NCBI GenBank assembly: GCA_030435675.1
Contig: CM059625.1
Span: 10,974,001-11,038,000, forward strand
Direction of reading: 5' to 3'
Source of the DNA: Steinernema hermaphroditum
Lineage: Eukaryota; Nematoda; Chromadorea; Rhabditida; Steinernematidae
DNA: 64,000 nucleotides
Part shown: positions 1-10,042 of the stretch, one piece after another
Layout: each line of letters opens with the position of its first letter
Position numbering within the stretch: the stretch's first letter is position 1
Notes under the pieces: generated by a model
Database searches by the model: none
Seen by the model: only the letters and a program-made list of their open reading frames with translations
Told to the model about the DNA's origin: nothing
Translations under genes and position numbers: made by a program

Positions 1-458
1 GATGTGGCCCCGTTTTCGGAAACAAACAAACTGAGGTTTTTCAACTCTATTTCGTGTGGATTGTCCGGTATTCTAATGCTTATATCTGCTTTCGTTCCCG
101 CCTCTCATTACAATATCTGTCTCTTCTTTATCGTCATGATTCAAGGCGTGATAGGATTCAATTCGGCTGGTTTCAACAAGGCAGCAATTGTGGTGGCTAG
201 GTAAGCGGAACTAAATGTCTAAGTACCGATTTGACTTATAGACAGCATGCGCACGTTGTTGTCACCGTGATGGGTATTGGAATGTGTCTCGGGCAGGTCT
301 TAGAGCCATTCCTCGTCTACCATGTGGCTCCTGATCACACTTGGGCTCAATGGAAATACCTATTCTTGGGTCATGGACTCGTCCTCATCCTAACGAACAC
401 GTTGTATTGCATTGGAATCCGAGGTCGTGCAGCACCGTTTACGAAACCAACGAATTAA
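1..458 (+). CDS. SLC17-type MFS transporter, C-terminal part
   Basis: The gene is cut by the left window edge and the reading frame is open from base 1. Two exons are visible: 1-200 and 242-458 (stop TAA at 456-458), separated by a 41-bp intron with GTAAGC donor and TTATAG acceptor. The join restores the frame across an AG|A codon (Arg). The protein has several hydrophobic segments (around FFNSISCGLSGILMLISAF, NICLFFIVMIQGVIGFNSAGF and the final YLFLGHGLVLILTNTLYCIG). The GxxGFNSAGFxKAA stretch followed by an Arg-His-rich loop resembles the last four membrane segments of SLC17 anion/phosphate/vesicular glutamate cotransporters. The hydrophilic tail after the last membrane segment is short. 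Family membership is an inference from pattern; the substrate cannot be told from this fragment. Confidence 0.7.
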
Positions 459-585
459 ACGGTCATAAAGCGAGCTTATACAACAGCTTTATTTATACAG
501 AACGACCCTCAGACAATGAATTATTTAGCTCTAGTAAGAGTATGTGCGTGTATGCATGGACATTCGTTGTTTTACATTGGCGGAA

Positions 586-993
586 TTAAGCATTTGCCAT
601 TTCGAGTTTTTGTAAAGTCGAAAGGATGTCGTTGATGTGGTCCACTCTTCCTGACCGACCGAACCGCACTGAAACAACTAAATTGTATTAAATCCCAAAG
701 AAGAATGGACTGACCAAATGGCTGAGGGGCTCCGTTGCGCTTGTCTTCGTTTGTGCCGAACGACGATTCGTCCACCTGGCTTCTCTTGCCGAACCTCACA
801 AGAGCGTTTCGCATGCCAGCTCGGCCGAATCGAACAAGAGCGTTGCGCATTGCTCGCTTCTCATGACTGTAGGAAGTGGCAAGTCGCGAAGAACGAGGGC
901 TACTTACGTTGAACTGTCTTCGTCGAAGTCGGCTTGGGCCAACGAGATGACAGCGAAGACGACGAGACAACCGAACAGCGCCAGAGTGTTCAT
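586..993 (-). CDS. flp-11: FMRFamide-like peptide precursor FLP-11
   Basis: Three exons: 993-908, 866-715 and 668-586, with introns of 41 and 46 bp. The joined frame is 106 aa. It starts with a signal peptide (MNTLALFGCLVVFAVISLAQA). Three amidated peptides follow, set by basic cleavage sites: AMRNALVRFG after KR, AGMRNALVRFG after a single R, and NGAPQPFVRFG after KR. The Val of the last peptide is rebuilt across the second splice junction (G|TG). A C-terminal segment ending LSTLQKLEMANA matches the non-amidated tail known from C. elegans FLP-11. The peptide set is diagnostic of flp-11. In C. elegans these peptides come from the RIS neuron and promote sleep. Compared with the C. elegans peptide ASGGMRNALVRFG, the second peptide lacks two residues here. 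Assignment is strong; function in this species is inferred. Confidence 0.95.
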
Positions 994-2317
994 GATTCTA
1001 GCCCTATAACAGTATCAAGCAACCCTTCTGAGCAGAGTGCCAAATAAAACAAGAGCGCCAAAAGCGAAATTGTAGTGAAAATGAGAGGAGGAATCTGAAA
1101 ACGAGGCGCATTTATATCGTCAATCATACACATTATTAACATTTCACACCCCTCCAATAACGATATTAAACTTCAGAAAATAGCTCAAGGCACTGTGTGT
1201 GTTTGCATAACCAACCCCTCTTCTAATTCTTCGCACAAGGATGAAATTAATAACAGCAAGTACTTTTTCAGATGGTTATTTACACAAAGTGACGATTATG
1301 GTCGCACAGAAAAAGTTCCTATGAAACGGCACAACGAACCTTACAGAGACGAGTACGTCACCCTCGATGATTAAAATATGCCATGAAAAAGACATCAAAC
1401 GAGACCATCCCTTTGGCTCTCACGTTTCAGGTAACCGAACGAGTTCCACTCATAAATAATTCCGAAGGAGCAAATAAAAAAGAAGACGCCTGGGTCTGTT
1501 ATTCCATTTGCACATTTTTCCATTTTATTTGAAGAGAGCTAGAACTAGACAAGCGAAAAATGCGAGGCTCTATACATTGTTAAGTGCGATCACAAGGAGG
1601 CACATCACATACATGGATCGAAATGTATATATGATCTTGTCTAGACGGGTGTAAACCATTTGTTAGTCTGACAATTCACCTTTGAATTTTCTCACCTACC
1701 TATCGATGATTTTGTGCTGCTTCAGAATTTACTTCTCGCTTTTTCAAGTGCGATATCTAGCGCCTTTACACAAAGGACAAGCCAACACTGGAAGCCATGA
1801 GCTCAGAGAGTTGATACCGTATAGCAGATCAGTATGCGGCATTATTCTCTTTTCTTTGTCTATTTTTTTGTGATAGACGGCTATTTTACAATCAACGAAT
1901 CAAAACCGTATCATTCTTTATATATGCATAGTAAAGTGTTTTTTAATCTTATTGAAATTGTGTTTGGACCGATAATGCTTATTCCTTTTCATTATGTGTT
2001 TCTGATGCAGCTCATAGTAGAATCAACAGGGGGTCATAACGTGTACTTCTTGCATTATTATGTGAATTATGTGCAAATGAATGTTTCATGGTTGATATTC
2101 TCAATTATGTGCAGGAGGAGTCTTACTTTATCATCGTCCGTCTTAGCATAAAAAGTTCCAAACGATCCCTGCGGATATATGCGACATACTGCGACAAAAT
2201 CTTAGAGAAAAACCACATGCAGATTGCACAGCTAACGCAATGAAAAGATCATGGTATTATTAAAACGAAGATCATTCGAGTTCAGGTGAGAAACAGGAGC
2301 ATACTTAGAGAAATATT
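994..2317. other. Intergenic, no gene seen
   Basis: This AT-rich stretch lies between the flp-11 start and the 3' end of the next minus-strand gene. Open frames in it are short, low in complexity and without splice-supported continuation. The first few hundred bases presumably contain the flp-11 promoter. No repeat or RNA gene was recognised. Confidence 0.5.
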
Positions 2318-4815
2318 CTAAGCGTGTTCACTGGTAGACGGAGATTCATCGCCATCCTCATCAGCAGAGAACCCTGTACTGACATTAGAATGTCTAGCAC
2401 TGCGACGTAGAGGGGTACGCGATTCCATTTTTGGTGGCTCTGTGGCTTTACCGTTAGATTCGTTTAGTGGTGAGTTTTGAACTGCATCTGATTCTGGTGG
2501 TGGGGACGACTCATTCACTGACGGAGGTGTCGATGTATCCATTTGCGAAGCGCGCGACTGTTGGCGTTCAACGGGTGAAGTTGGGAGAGTTTTACGGCCA
2601 GATGAAGATGGTGAACTGCCCGGCCGTGGCGACGATTCGACAGATTCATAGTCCATCCCATTTTCTTTCGAGTTAGCGTCAGAATACGGATACGATGGAC
2701 TGTCGTCCATCATCATTTGTTCGTCCAGTGGGGCTAAAGAAAATGCAATGTGAAGGCAAAACTTGTATTGTCCCATACTCGGTGACATTGATGATGGAGC
2801 GGGCGAAGGAGACAAAGTCCTTTCAGAATCCTCAGCTGAATCGTCGTGAAGCATACGTTGTGCCTCCGCAGCTGCCTTAGCTATAAGTTCTTCATATACA
2901 TCTGGATCATCCTGTTTCGGCTCTGTTTCCTTTGCAACAGCTTTTGCGTTCAGTGCATCGGCTTTTCGAAGCTGCGTCTGTAGTCGTCGTATGCGATTTC
3001 GCTCATGATGCTGCAGTCGTTTGCACAAGAGCCTATACATAGATAAGAATGTTAATAAAATCTAATTAACGCAATTTCGACTTGCTTTCTCTCTTCTGTA
3101 ACGGTTTGAATACGCTGGTTGAGTCGTGCTACTTCATCACACAGTGCGCCATTTTTCTGTAATACAAGTACCGTTTCATACGCATGACATCCACTACGAT
3201 CTTACGAATACTAGAGAGCGAATTGTCCGCTTCATGAAAGCAATCTTCTTTATGTAGTGCTTTTCGTCGCGTGCTTGTGGAGGAGCTGTCATTAATCTCG
3301 GAATCCGTTGAACTATCTTCGCTTGTCCTGAAAAATTTCGCTATATATCCTAGCGTTATTACATTCCTTCTATACCGTTCATAACAGCACATATTGGTCC
3401 GGACAATATAGAGTTTGTAGTTGATAGAACGGTAGAAAGGGAGCTAGGTTGGTTGAACCGTGGTAACGACTGGATAATTAAGGAGCCGGGAAGGGAAGAA
3501 GCCATCGCCACAGAATTTGGTCCACCTGGCTGAATATGTGCAACTGGCTGGATAAGACCGTGCTCGGTTTGAATCAACGCAGACTAAACAATACAGTATC
3601 GTTAATCTAATAATACATCAACAACTTACATGAGAATTGAGTTCGGAACTTGAAAGTTGCGGTCCTGGCTTTACAAGCATCGAGATGTCTACACCATTCA
3701 TCCCGTTAGCAAAAGTCGGCGTGCTTTGAACAGGCGCACTGTGGATCGGTGCCGACCACTGAGGCTCTGACTTCACTTGAATGTCTTCGGTGGTGCGTGG
3801 AACTGCACCTTCGGATGCAACAGAGTCAGGACGCTCATCCCCATGTTCTTGTTTCACATTTGTGCCATTCCACGACGGAGAATCAGTTCTGGGTGGCGGT
3901 GCACTCATCGAAGCGGCGGGTATTTGAAGAACTGGTCGTATCCTCGGCGGTGACGAACTCATTGCAGGCCCTAACTGCATTCTAACTGTGGACAACTGTG
4001 CAGGGTTGGCAAGACGCACCGCTGGTCCAGGTTGAATTAACGAATTGGTGAGCGCTTGTCCAGCGGCTTCTCCTGTAAGCTTCTGCTGCGTGAATTGATG
4101 ATGTATTTTCTGACGATTTACAAACTGTTGTTGCTGCAAGTGCTGCCGTACTGTCGGACCTTCGTCTGGTGCTCCGACTGCGTACTTAGCTCGCAATGCT
4201 CCATTCTGCGTTGCAATTACCTGACTGAAACGAAAATATCTGCACATTCAACAAAAGTTGGGCACAAATACAACCTCTTCGGATTCCATGGGGCCACCTT
4301 CGACAAAGGCGACTGTAATACACTTGTATTCAAAGGAACGGCGTCACTGAGCAGCTTCTGTTCACATGAAGTTGTCGCGGAACACGCCGTCGGAGCGGTT
4401 AATATTTCCTGCATGCAATCAGCATCCGCGACGGGTGTATCAGAGGCATGTAGCTGCGAAAGTGTTTGCGAATCGGGAATCGGAGAAGACGGCCCCTCTG
4501 AAACCATCTGAGAGTCTTGGTCACCATTTCCAGCAGAGTCAAAAGTTTCCGATGCGTTCATTGACAAATCCGTTGATATATTTTCAATGCTCCTTGTTAT
4601 AGACCTAATTTGAACACTTGAAGCATCGTAACACGTGCTCAAACTAACGGTTTTTCTGTGACTTCTGGGTCTGGTTGATTCTCAGTTGGAACAGTAGCCG
4701 AAGAAGACTCAAATTGATCGCATGGAGTGGATGAAGCGTCCCTTACAGTCTCTTCGCTTCTATCATCGGTATCGCGAGCGTCTGATCCGTTGCATTCTGA
4801 TTTTTCACCATCCAT
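2318..4815 (-). CDS. Nuclear-type coiled-coil protein, TBRG1/INO80E-like zipper
   Basis: This multi-exon gene starts at ATG 4815 (MDGEKSECNGSD) and ends at 2318 (SPSTSEHA). Several short introns join frames cleanly: the first near 4600-4654 (GTTAGT donor, phase 2); one near 4205-4250; others near 3590-3635, 3160-3190 and 2735-2780. The N-terminal half is low-complexity, acidic and then Gln/Pro/Ser-rich, with KxE motifs. After MTAPPQARDEKHYIKKIAF comes a leucine-zipper-like stretch (KNGALCDEVARLNQRIQ, then EERKLLCKRLQHHERNRI). Its order (F-x-N-x-A-L-C-D-E-x-A-R-L ... EER-x-LL-x-K-L) resembles the N-terminal zipper of TBRG1 and INO80E. The C-terminus is Ser/Pro-rich with a basic RRSARHSN patch. 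A chromatin or transcription role is inferred from composition. The family assignment rests only on the short zipper. Confidence 0.6.
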
Positions 4816-5084
4816 CCTTACGCATGCAGTCTAAAGCGATGCGGTCATCCCGTGTAAAGTTGTCCCGCAAATAAAGATGTGTGAATTAACACATTGACAA
4901 AAAAAGAAATCGAAATATAGATCTTTAAAGTAATTTCTGATGTACAAGAACTACTTCCACGTACATGAAGCTTACAAAACTGCGTTACAAAGCATGATGT
5001 CGTCATACATTCTACAAATAATGATATTCGATCACAGGTAATTTCTGATGTACAAGAACGGCGCTGCTCCGCAAATTACACTTT

Positions 5085-5972
5085 TTATGCTTTCTGAGGG
5101 AGCGCAGACGCTTGTTCGTAAGCAGGGGGCGCAGATGGAGCATGTGCACCCGACTGTCCGCTGAGCGTACCAGCAGGGTAAGGTGGATGATCTGGACCGA
5201 TGCCTCCGTAGGGTGGTGGCTGCTCAAACATAAATACGTTGCCAGCTAAAAAACACAAATGCTATCCACAGTCATAGTGTAACCGCTTACCTGGTGGTTG
5301 ATCTGGAAATGCGTTCACTGGTGCTTGAAATCCGTTGTACACACCGTTTTGAGGAATGTAATAGGCCGGAGGAGCCGAGTAATAGTTAGTGGGTGGCGGA
5401 GCATAGACGGGAGGAGCATCGTATGGACGGAATCGGTGAGCTGTAATGAAATATGAAGTTAAAGTTCAACAAATCAACGGTTACCCATATCCGCCGCCTT
5501 CAAAAGTGCTTGACCAAAATCGATGCAACCTCCTTTCGGGAATGAAAGTTTCCAGACGACCTCGCCGCTCCAGACACCCCCGGGCTGTGAAATAGCAACA
5601 CCTTTCAAATAGTTTGCTCCGAAAACGGGTTGCTCCAACTTGACATTGCGGAGACAGTGGAACGGCATCGAGAAGGAGCGAAGAGCTTCATCGCGACGTC
5701 CGTTGATGAAAATAATCTACACAACTTCCATTATTTCTGCAATGCAAACTGGAGCTTCTTACGCGGTGCGAGGTCAAGTAAAGGTTTCCGTTGTGCTTTC
5801 CTTTAAACCATTCTCCAGTGGAGTCTGAGAAGCTTAAGTTGACGACCTTCGTATACAGCAAGATCCTGGAAAGAAATAATGAAATGGGAAAGATAACGAA
5901 AGAAACCTACATTTCGCCGTTGTAGATGAGTACTCCGGCACCATCAGGAGTGTTGGCGGTATTTACGGACAT
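5085..5972 (-). CDS. WBP2-like GRAM-domain, PPxY protein
   Basis: The gene starts at ATG 5972 (MSVNTANTPDGAGVLIYNGE) and ends with TAA at 5085-5087, in about five exons. The N-terminal GRAM/PH-like half contains the hallmark block MPFHCLRNVKLEQPVFGANY, then a Gly/Trp segment and FPKGGCIDFGQALL. This is the same order as in human WBP2 (MPFYLMKD...QPVFGANYIKG...GGAIEFGQ). The C-terminal half is Pro/Tyr-rich (APPVYAPPPTNYY) and carries one clean PPxY motif (QPPPYGG, near 5205-5225), the ligand of WW domains. WBP2 proteins bind WW-domain regulators such as YAP-type proteins and act as transcription coactivators; that role here is by family only. The exon joins at about 5246, 5290, 5443 and 5485 fit GT/AG rules. 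Confidence 0.88.
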
Positions 5973-6975
5973 CCTTCACAAAATATCTGAAGAAAGGAGA
6001 ATGTTTAACACTGCCTGTTTATATACAACTCACGCCATCTGACACGAACACACGCATCATAGTCAAACAGTATTGATTCAAATTTCGAAATTGGCGAAGC
6101 GTTAGTCAGCAGGCCCAGAGTGAGATGATGCAAACCAACAAGCACACAAGAATAAGGTGAAATCTAGTGAAAAGACGAAGAAAAGCACAAGATGCAAAAA
6201 TCCTTGCATTGAACGGTTTGTAAAGTTCGGGCACACTTTTCGAATCGAACAATAACAACAAGTTGACGCCGCTGGTGACATCAGTCCACACGCGCTGGAA
6301 AAACGCACATCACTCGCTCACCAAGTCCTAGATCTGAACAGAAACACATAAATATATATTTAAGCGAACAAAAGCGAGCATATGTGAGCGACGCTCCCAT
6401 CGCTAGCCATTCCCGCTCACCGCCCTGTCGAATGGCTGACGGCGCGGCGCCACAACGAAACCATGTATGGGAACGTTTCGGTGAGCAGGAGACTTGTTAT
6501 GAGGACCACTGAGCGCTTGCCAAAGGCGAATACGCTATCGACTGTTTTGTTATATAGGTGGCGCCCCTGACAACAGCGCGGGAAATAGCACAGCAGTGGC
6601 AGTGGCGGATCGAAGGACGAAATCCGTATATGCGGCGCGTATTCAACAACTTCTAGCCGTAAAGAACAAGAGAACAGAAGTTGCAATAAGACCTGTGCAG
6701 GAGGACTTCCTCGGAGCAGCTGGAGGTCAGAATTGTGCACGGCAAAGGACATCTCTCATGCATCCGGTCAAAAGTACCAAGAACTGTTGTCCATTGAAAT
6801 CAATTACCGAGGGGCGCTTGGCGGGCAAAATTGGCGGGCAACTCTCATGTGAACAAGACATTTCGCGGTGAATGTATTTCCTCGCAATCCCCGCAAAATT
6901 TGCGTTGTATCGCGCTCTTTTACAATACACCGCACTCGGATGTACGTTGTTGAGACATTTGAATTTAAGTCCGAA
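5973..6975. other. Intergenic, no gene seen
   Basis: This is upstream sequence of the WBP2-like gene. Open frames in both directions are short and not supported by motifs or splice sites. It probably holds the promoter of the WBP2-like gene. Nothing else was recognised. Confidence 0.45.
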
Positions 6976-7215
6976 ACAGTTGAGTCCCGGACAGTTGAGT
7001 CCCAGACAGTTGAGTCCCAGACAGTTCAGTCGCAGACAGTTCAGTCCCAGACAGTTTAGTCCCAGACAGTTGAGCCTCAGACAGTTCAGTCCCAGACATT
7101 TGAGTTCCAGACAGTTGAGCCTCAGACAGTTGAGCCTCAGACAGTTGAGCCTCAGACAGTTGAGTCCCAGACATTTGAGACCCAGACAGTTGAGCCTCAG
7201 ACAGTTCAGTCCCGG
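6976..7215. repeat. Minisatellite, 16 units of 15 bp
   Basis: Sixteen consecutive 15-bp units fill 240 bp. The consensus is ACAGTTGAGTCCCAG, with variants GTTCAG, GTTTAG, ATTTGAG and GAGCCTCAG. Because 15 is a multiple of three and the unit lacks stops in several frames, long open frames run through both strands, giving (TVESQ)n-type peptides on the plus strand and (LxLNC)n or (LSGTQ/LSEAQ)n on the minus strand. No start, signal or splice evidence favours any of them as a gene, so it is annotated as a tandem repeat. Confidence 0.95.
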
Positions 7216-8118
7216 ACACAGAGCTCCGAGGAAACGGTAGCAGACACTTAGCTTTGCACAGCGACGTGCCGTTTTACCCGAAGTTGTGAATTGCTCCAAA
7301 AACAGGAGTTGGTGCAGGAGCCAGAAACAGAATGGCAGCAATCAGCAGAGCTTCTGATGAGCCTTTTTTGAATACTATGTATATTTTGTCTAAGTTTCAA
7401 CATTTGAACCTGGAAGCCCTCGTAGGTCAGCAACTCGTAGGTTGTGTGACTTTCGTTAAGGTCGTTATTAACAAATACATTATTCTGCTAATTGCGGAGT
7501 TTTCTCGGGATCTGCTATCCGCCAGTATCAAAAGCAAAGTAACGGAACGCTAACAAGTTCAGTAGTTTGTATGCATTATATCCAGTCTAGCTCTGTTTCA
7601 TATATGTAGACGTTCGCTCGTTCCCTTTGTTTTGAAATGAAACGGATGGTATAATTCGATCATCTTTACAATGGGTTTCCTATCTTTGCCTGTATATTTT
7701 GTTGTTTCCCCTGTGACGGCCACGTCTCCACAGTTTCCATGTATCTCCTTCTGTAAGCTGTTATAATTTTTTTTGCAAGCACAAAACAAAGTGCCTTTCG
7801 AATCAAAAACACAAAAAGTTAAACAGAACCTGTAAATCGTGCATGAGAAAAAATGGTAAGGCCAAACCCGAAAAAACGAGCTATTTAAGACCCGGATATG
7901 TGGGATGGCATAAGACTGTCGGATGTGATTCCATGCATTTAATCCTAACCAGTTACTAAAATGTCGTACTACCGGTAGCATACAATGTAAAATAGGAGAA
8001 ACGCTGAATTATTTATAAAACAAATCCTTAACTTCGTCCTACATGTTCGAGAATTCTTTCGTCATCTTGTAACAGAGCGACGAAGAACGTTGTGTTCTTC
8101 CGTAATACTGGAATGATA
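7216..8118. other. Intergenic, no gene seen
   Basis: This lies between the minisatellite and the mariner element. A 127-codon minus-strand open frame (7598-7981) has no recognisable motif, and its composition does not favour a gene. No RNA gene was recognised. Confidence 0.45.
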
Positions 8119-8151
8119 TTGGGTTGGCCGATATGTTCTTGCGGTTTTTTT
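8119..8151 (+). repeat. Left terminal inverted repeat of the mariner element
   Basis: 33 bp starting directly after a TA dinucleotide. It pairs with 9277-9309 in inverse orientation with four mismatches (positions 1, 12, 16 and 17). Confidence 0.95.
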
Positions 8152-8292
8152 AATCTGCAGTTTTTCAGCATTTTTTTGTTGTTGTGGCGCGGATTGTAGC
8201 ATATCATTTGAAAAAGCCATCTCTGCTCTACAACAGCGCGGTAACACTTTTTACTTTATAGCTATACTTAGTCTGAATTTCAGGATATTCAG

Positions 8293-9232
8293 ATGGAGTT
8301 TCCAGGGGGTAAAAAGCACCATTTGCGGCACGTGTTTCTATTCGCCTACCATCGAGGTCAAAATGCGACGGAAGCTGCTCGGAAGATCTGCGCTGTGTAC
8401 GGAGATGATGTACTGAAAGGATAGCTCAATTTTGATTTGAGAAGTTCAGGAGTGGTGATTTTGATTTGAATGATGAGCCGCGCACAGGTCGACCTTCCGG
8501 CTTCGACGAGGATCGTCTGAAGACATTTTTGAAAGAGGATGGCCGTCAAACTAGGAAGCGGAAGCGAAAAAGGAAACACGTCTTCGAATCGCTGCTCAAC
8601 ATCTTGTCCATCACCGTGGAACAAGAGGATACAAGTGTCGTTTTCTGTCCAGGATTGTCACCGGCGATGAGAACTAGTGCCTGTATATTAATAAGAAAGA
8701 AAGAAAGCAATGGGTCGCTCCAGAGGAAGCAGTGAAGCCCACAGCAAAGGAAGACCTGCACCCCAAGAAGACAATGATTTCTGTATGGTGGGATTGTGAA
8801 GGCTTGCTACATTGAGAAATGCTGCAGCGGAGCAAGACGGTCGACTAGAACTTGTACATCGAACAGCTGCATCGTATGAACCACGCAATCCAACAGAAGA
8901 GACCAAATCATGAAGGCCAAGTTATTCTGTTGCACGACAATGCGCGCCCGCACATTGCAAGAATGATCAAGATCGTACCTGAAGAGCTGAGGTGGAAGAT
9001 TCTTTCACGCCGACCGTATTCTCCAGACTTAGCACCAATGGACTGTAATCTGTTCCGCTCGCTGTCAAACCATATGAGGGGTGTTTCATTCGAAAATGAC
9101 GAAGAACTCCAAACCTGGATTAACGACTTCTTCGACTCGAAACCTGCCCATTTTTGGAGAAGAGGAATCGATCAACTGGTGGAGCGGTGGTAGCAGGTGG
9201 TGGACAACAACGGCGGATATATTGTTGACTAA
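8293..9232 (+). pseudogene. Mariner transposase, broken by stops and frameshifts
   Basis: The frame opens with MEFPGGKKHHLRHVFLFAYH and the helix-turn-helix-like AARKICAVYGDDV near 8293-8420. It is then shifted or stopped, and resumes with KFRSGDFDLNDEPRTGRPS (8442-8500), the typical linker of mariner transposases. Frame changes follow around 8540 and 8830. The catalytic core is recognisable: GDE-like residues near 8663, HDNARPH near 8935-8955, and SPDLAPMD near 9023-9047. The last two aspartates have 34 residues between them, the DD34D signature. A TAG at 9191 interrupts the C-terminus, which otherwise would run to TAA 9230-9232. The protein cannot be made as it stands. Confidence 0.93.
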
Positions 9233-9276
9233 TGCCTTGTTGCTATTGTTGTATAAAAGTTCTTTTTTCAATCGAC

Positions 9277-9309
9277 AAAAAAACCGCAAGAATTTATTGG
9301 CCAACCCAG
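9277..9309 (-). repeat. Right terminal inverted repeat of the mariner element
   Basis: 33 bp ending directly before a TA dinucleotide (9310-9311); it is the inverse partner of 8119-8151. Confidence 0.95.
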
Positions 9310-10042
9310 TATCTTAATGTTACTCTTCGCTATAAACAAGTCTCTACATGCACAACACATAGTGCAAGTTCCCAATAGGATTTTTATTATTAAGATTGCA
9401 CTGACAATCATGGATGGAGATAATTAAACAATAAGAAACCCTACTGGAAAGCCAACCAATCAGAGCGATGTAATGCTCAATGTAAGCGATGGTTGGCGCT
9501 GAAAATACTGGACCACTGGAAGTACGTACAAATATATTGGGTATTTCGTGCACTGCACGAAACAGAGAACATGAATTATGCCAAAGAGCGAAACAAACGG
9601 ACAATCAGATTGGATGGAGTAGGATGACAGAAGATATTTTGCTACAATGTGTGGAAATGCTCCGTGATTTTGCGTAACCCATATTACGACCAGAATACTA
9701 ACAAATAACGTGAACTAATATACAAGCAGAGATAAGCGTACAGCTCTGTGAGAAAGTTCAGTGGAAGATAGAAAACTTAAGATGTGGCGTAAACGCGGTT
9801 GCCTACAGCAACGAATTTAAGATTAGCAAAAAGTTTGGTGGATTGTACCGGATTTTAGTCTATTCTTTGTTCGTTTGTAAAATACGTTTCTGCTATTGAC
9901 ATTCTTCTATATATAAACATCCGGAATTTTCAGTCGGAAGTAGTTGTAAACTATGAATAAAAATCTGTTTCCTGACAGTTTGAAATGAAATATATCGACT
10001 ATTGACAGAAGAGTGAAAAGGAACTAAAAAAACAGTGAGGTT
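9310..10042. other. Intergenic, no gene seen
   Basis: AT-rich sequence between the mariner element and the stop codon of the ankyrin gene. Open frames are short and unsupported. Confidence 0.45.

Larger units (their letters stand above)
8119..9309 (+). mobile_element. Mariner-type DNA transposon, inactive
   Basis: A 1,191-bp element is flanked on both sides by the TA target duplication (8117-8118 and 9310-9311). Its 33-bp terminal inverted repeats match at 29 of 33 positions; both begin with TGGGTTGGCC (after a differing first base) and end TTCTTGCGGTTTTTTT. The inside codes for a mariner transposase on the plus strand that is interrupted several times. The length and TA duplication fit the Tc1/mariner superfamily. 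A subfamily close to the cecropia group, or to the hookworm 'bandit' element, is possible, but it was not checked. Confidence 0.95.

Noticed and set aside
6976..7215. CRISPR array
   Set aside because: Units are contiguous 15-bp tandem copies without spacers, and the genome is eukaryotic.
6727..7341. Minus-strand frame of 204 codons with repeated LxLNC, and a pentapeptide-like frame in the same place
   Set aside because: The length comes from the 15-bp tandem repeat being free of stops in several frames; the flanks show no gene structure.
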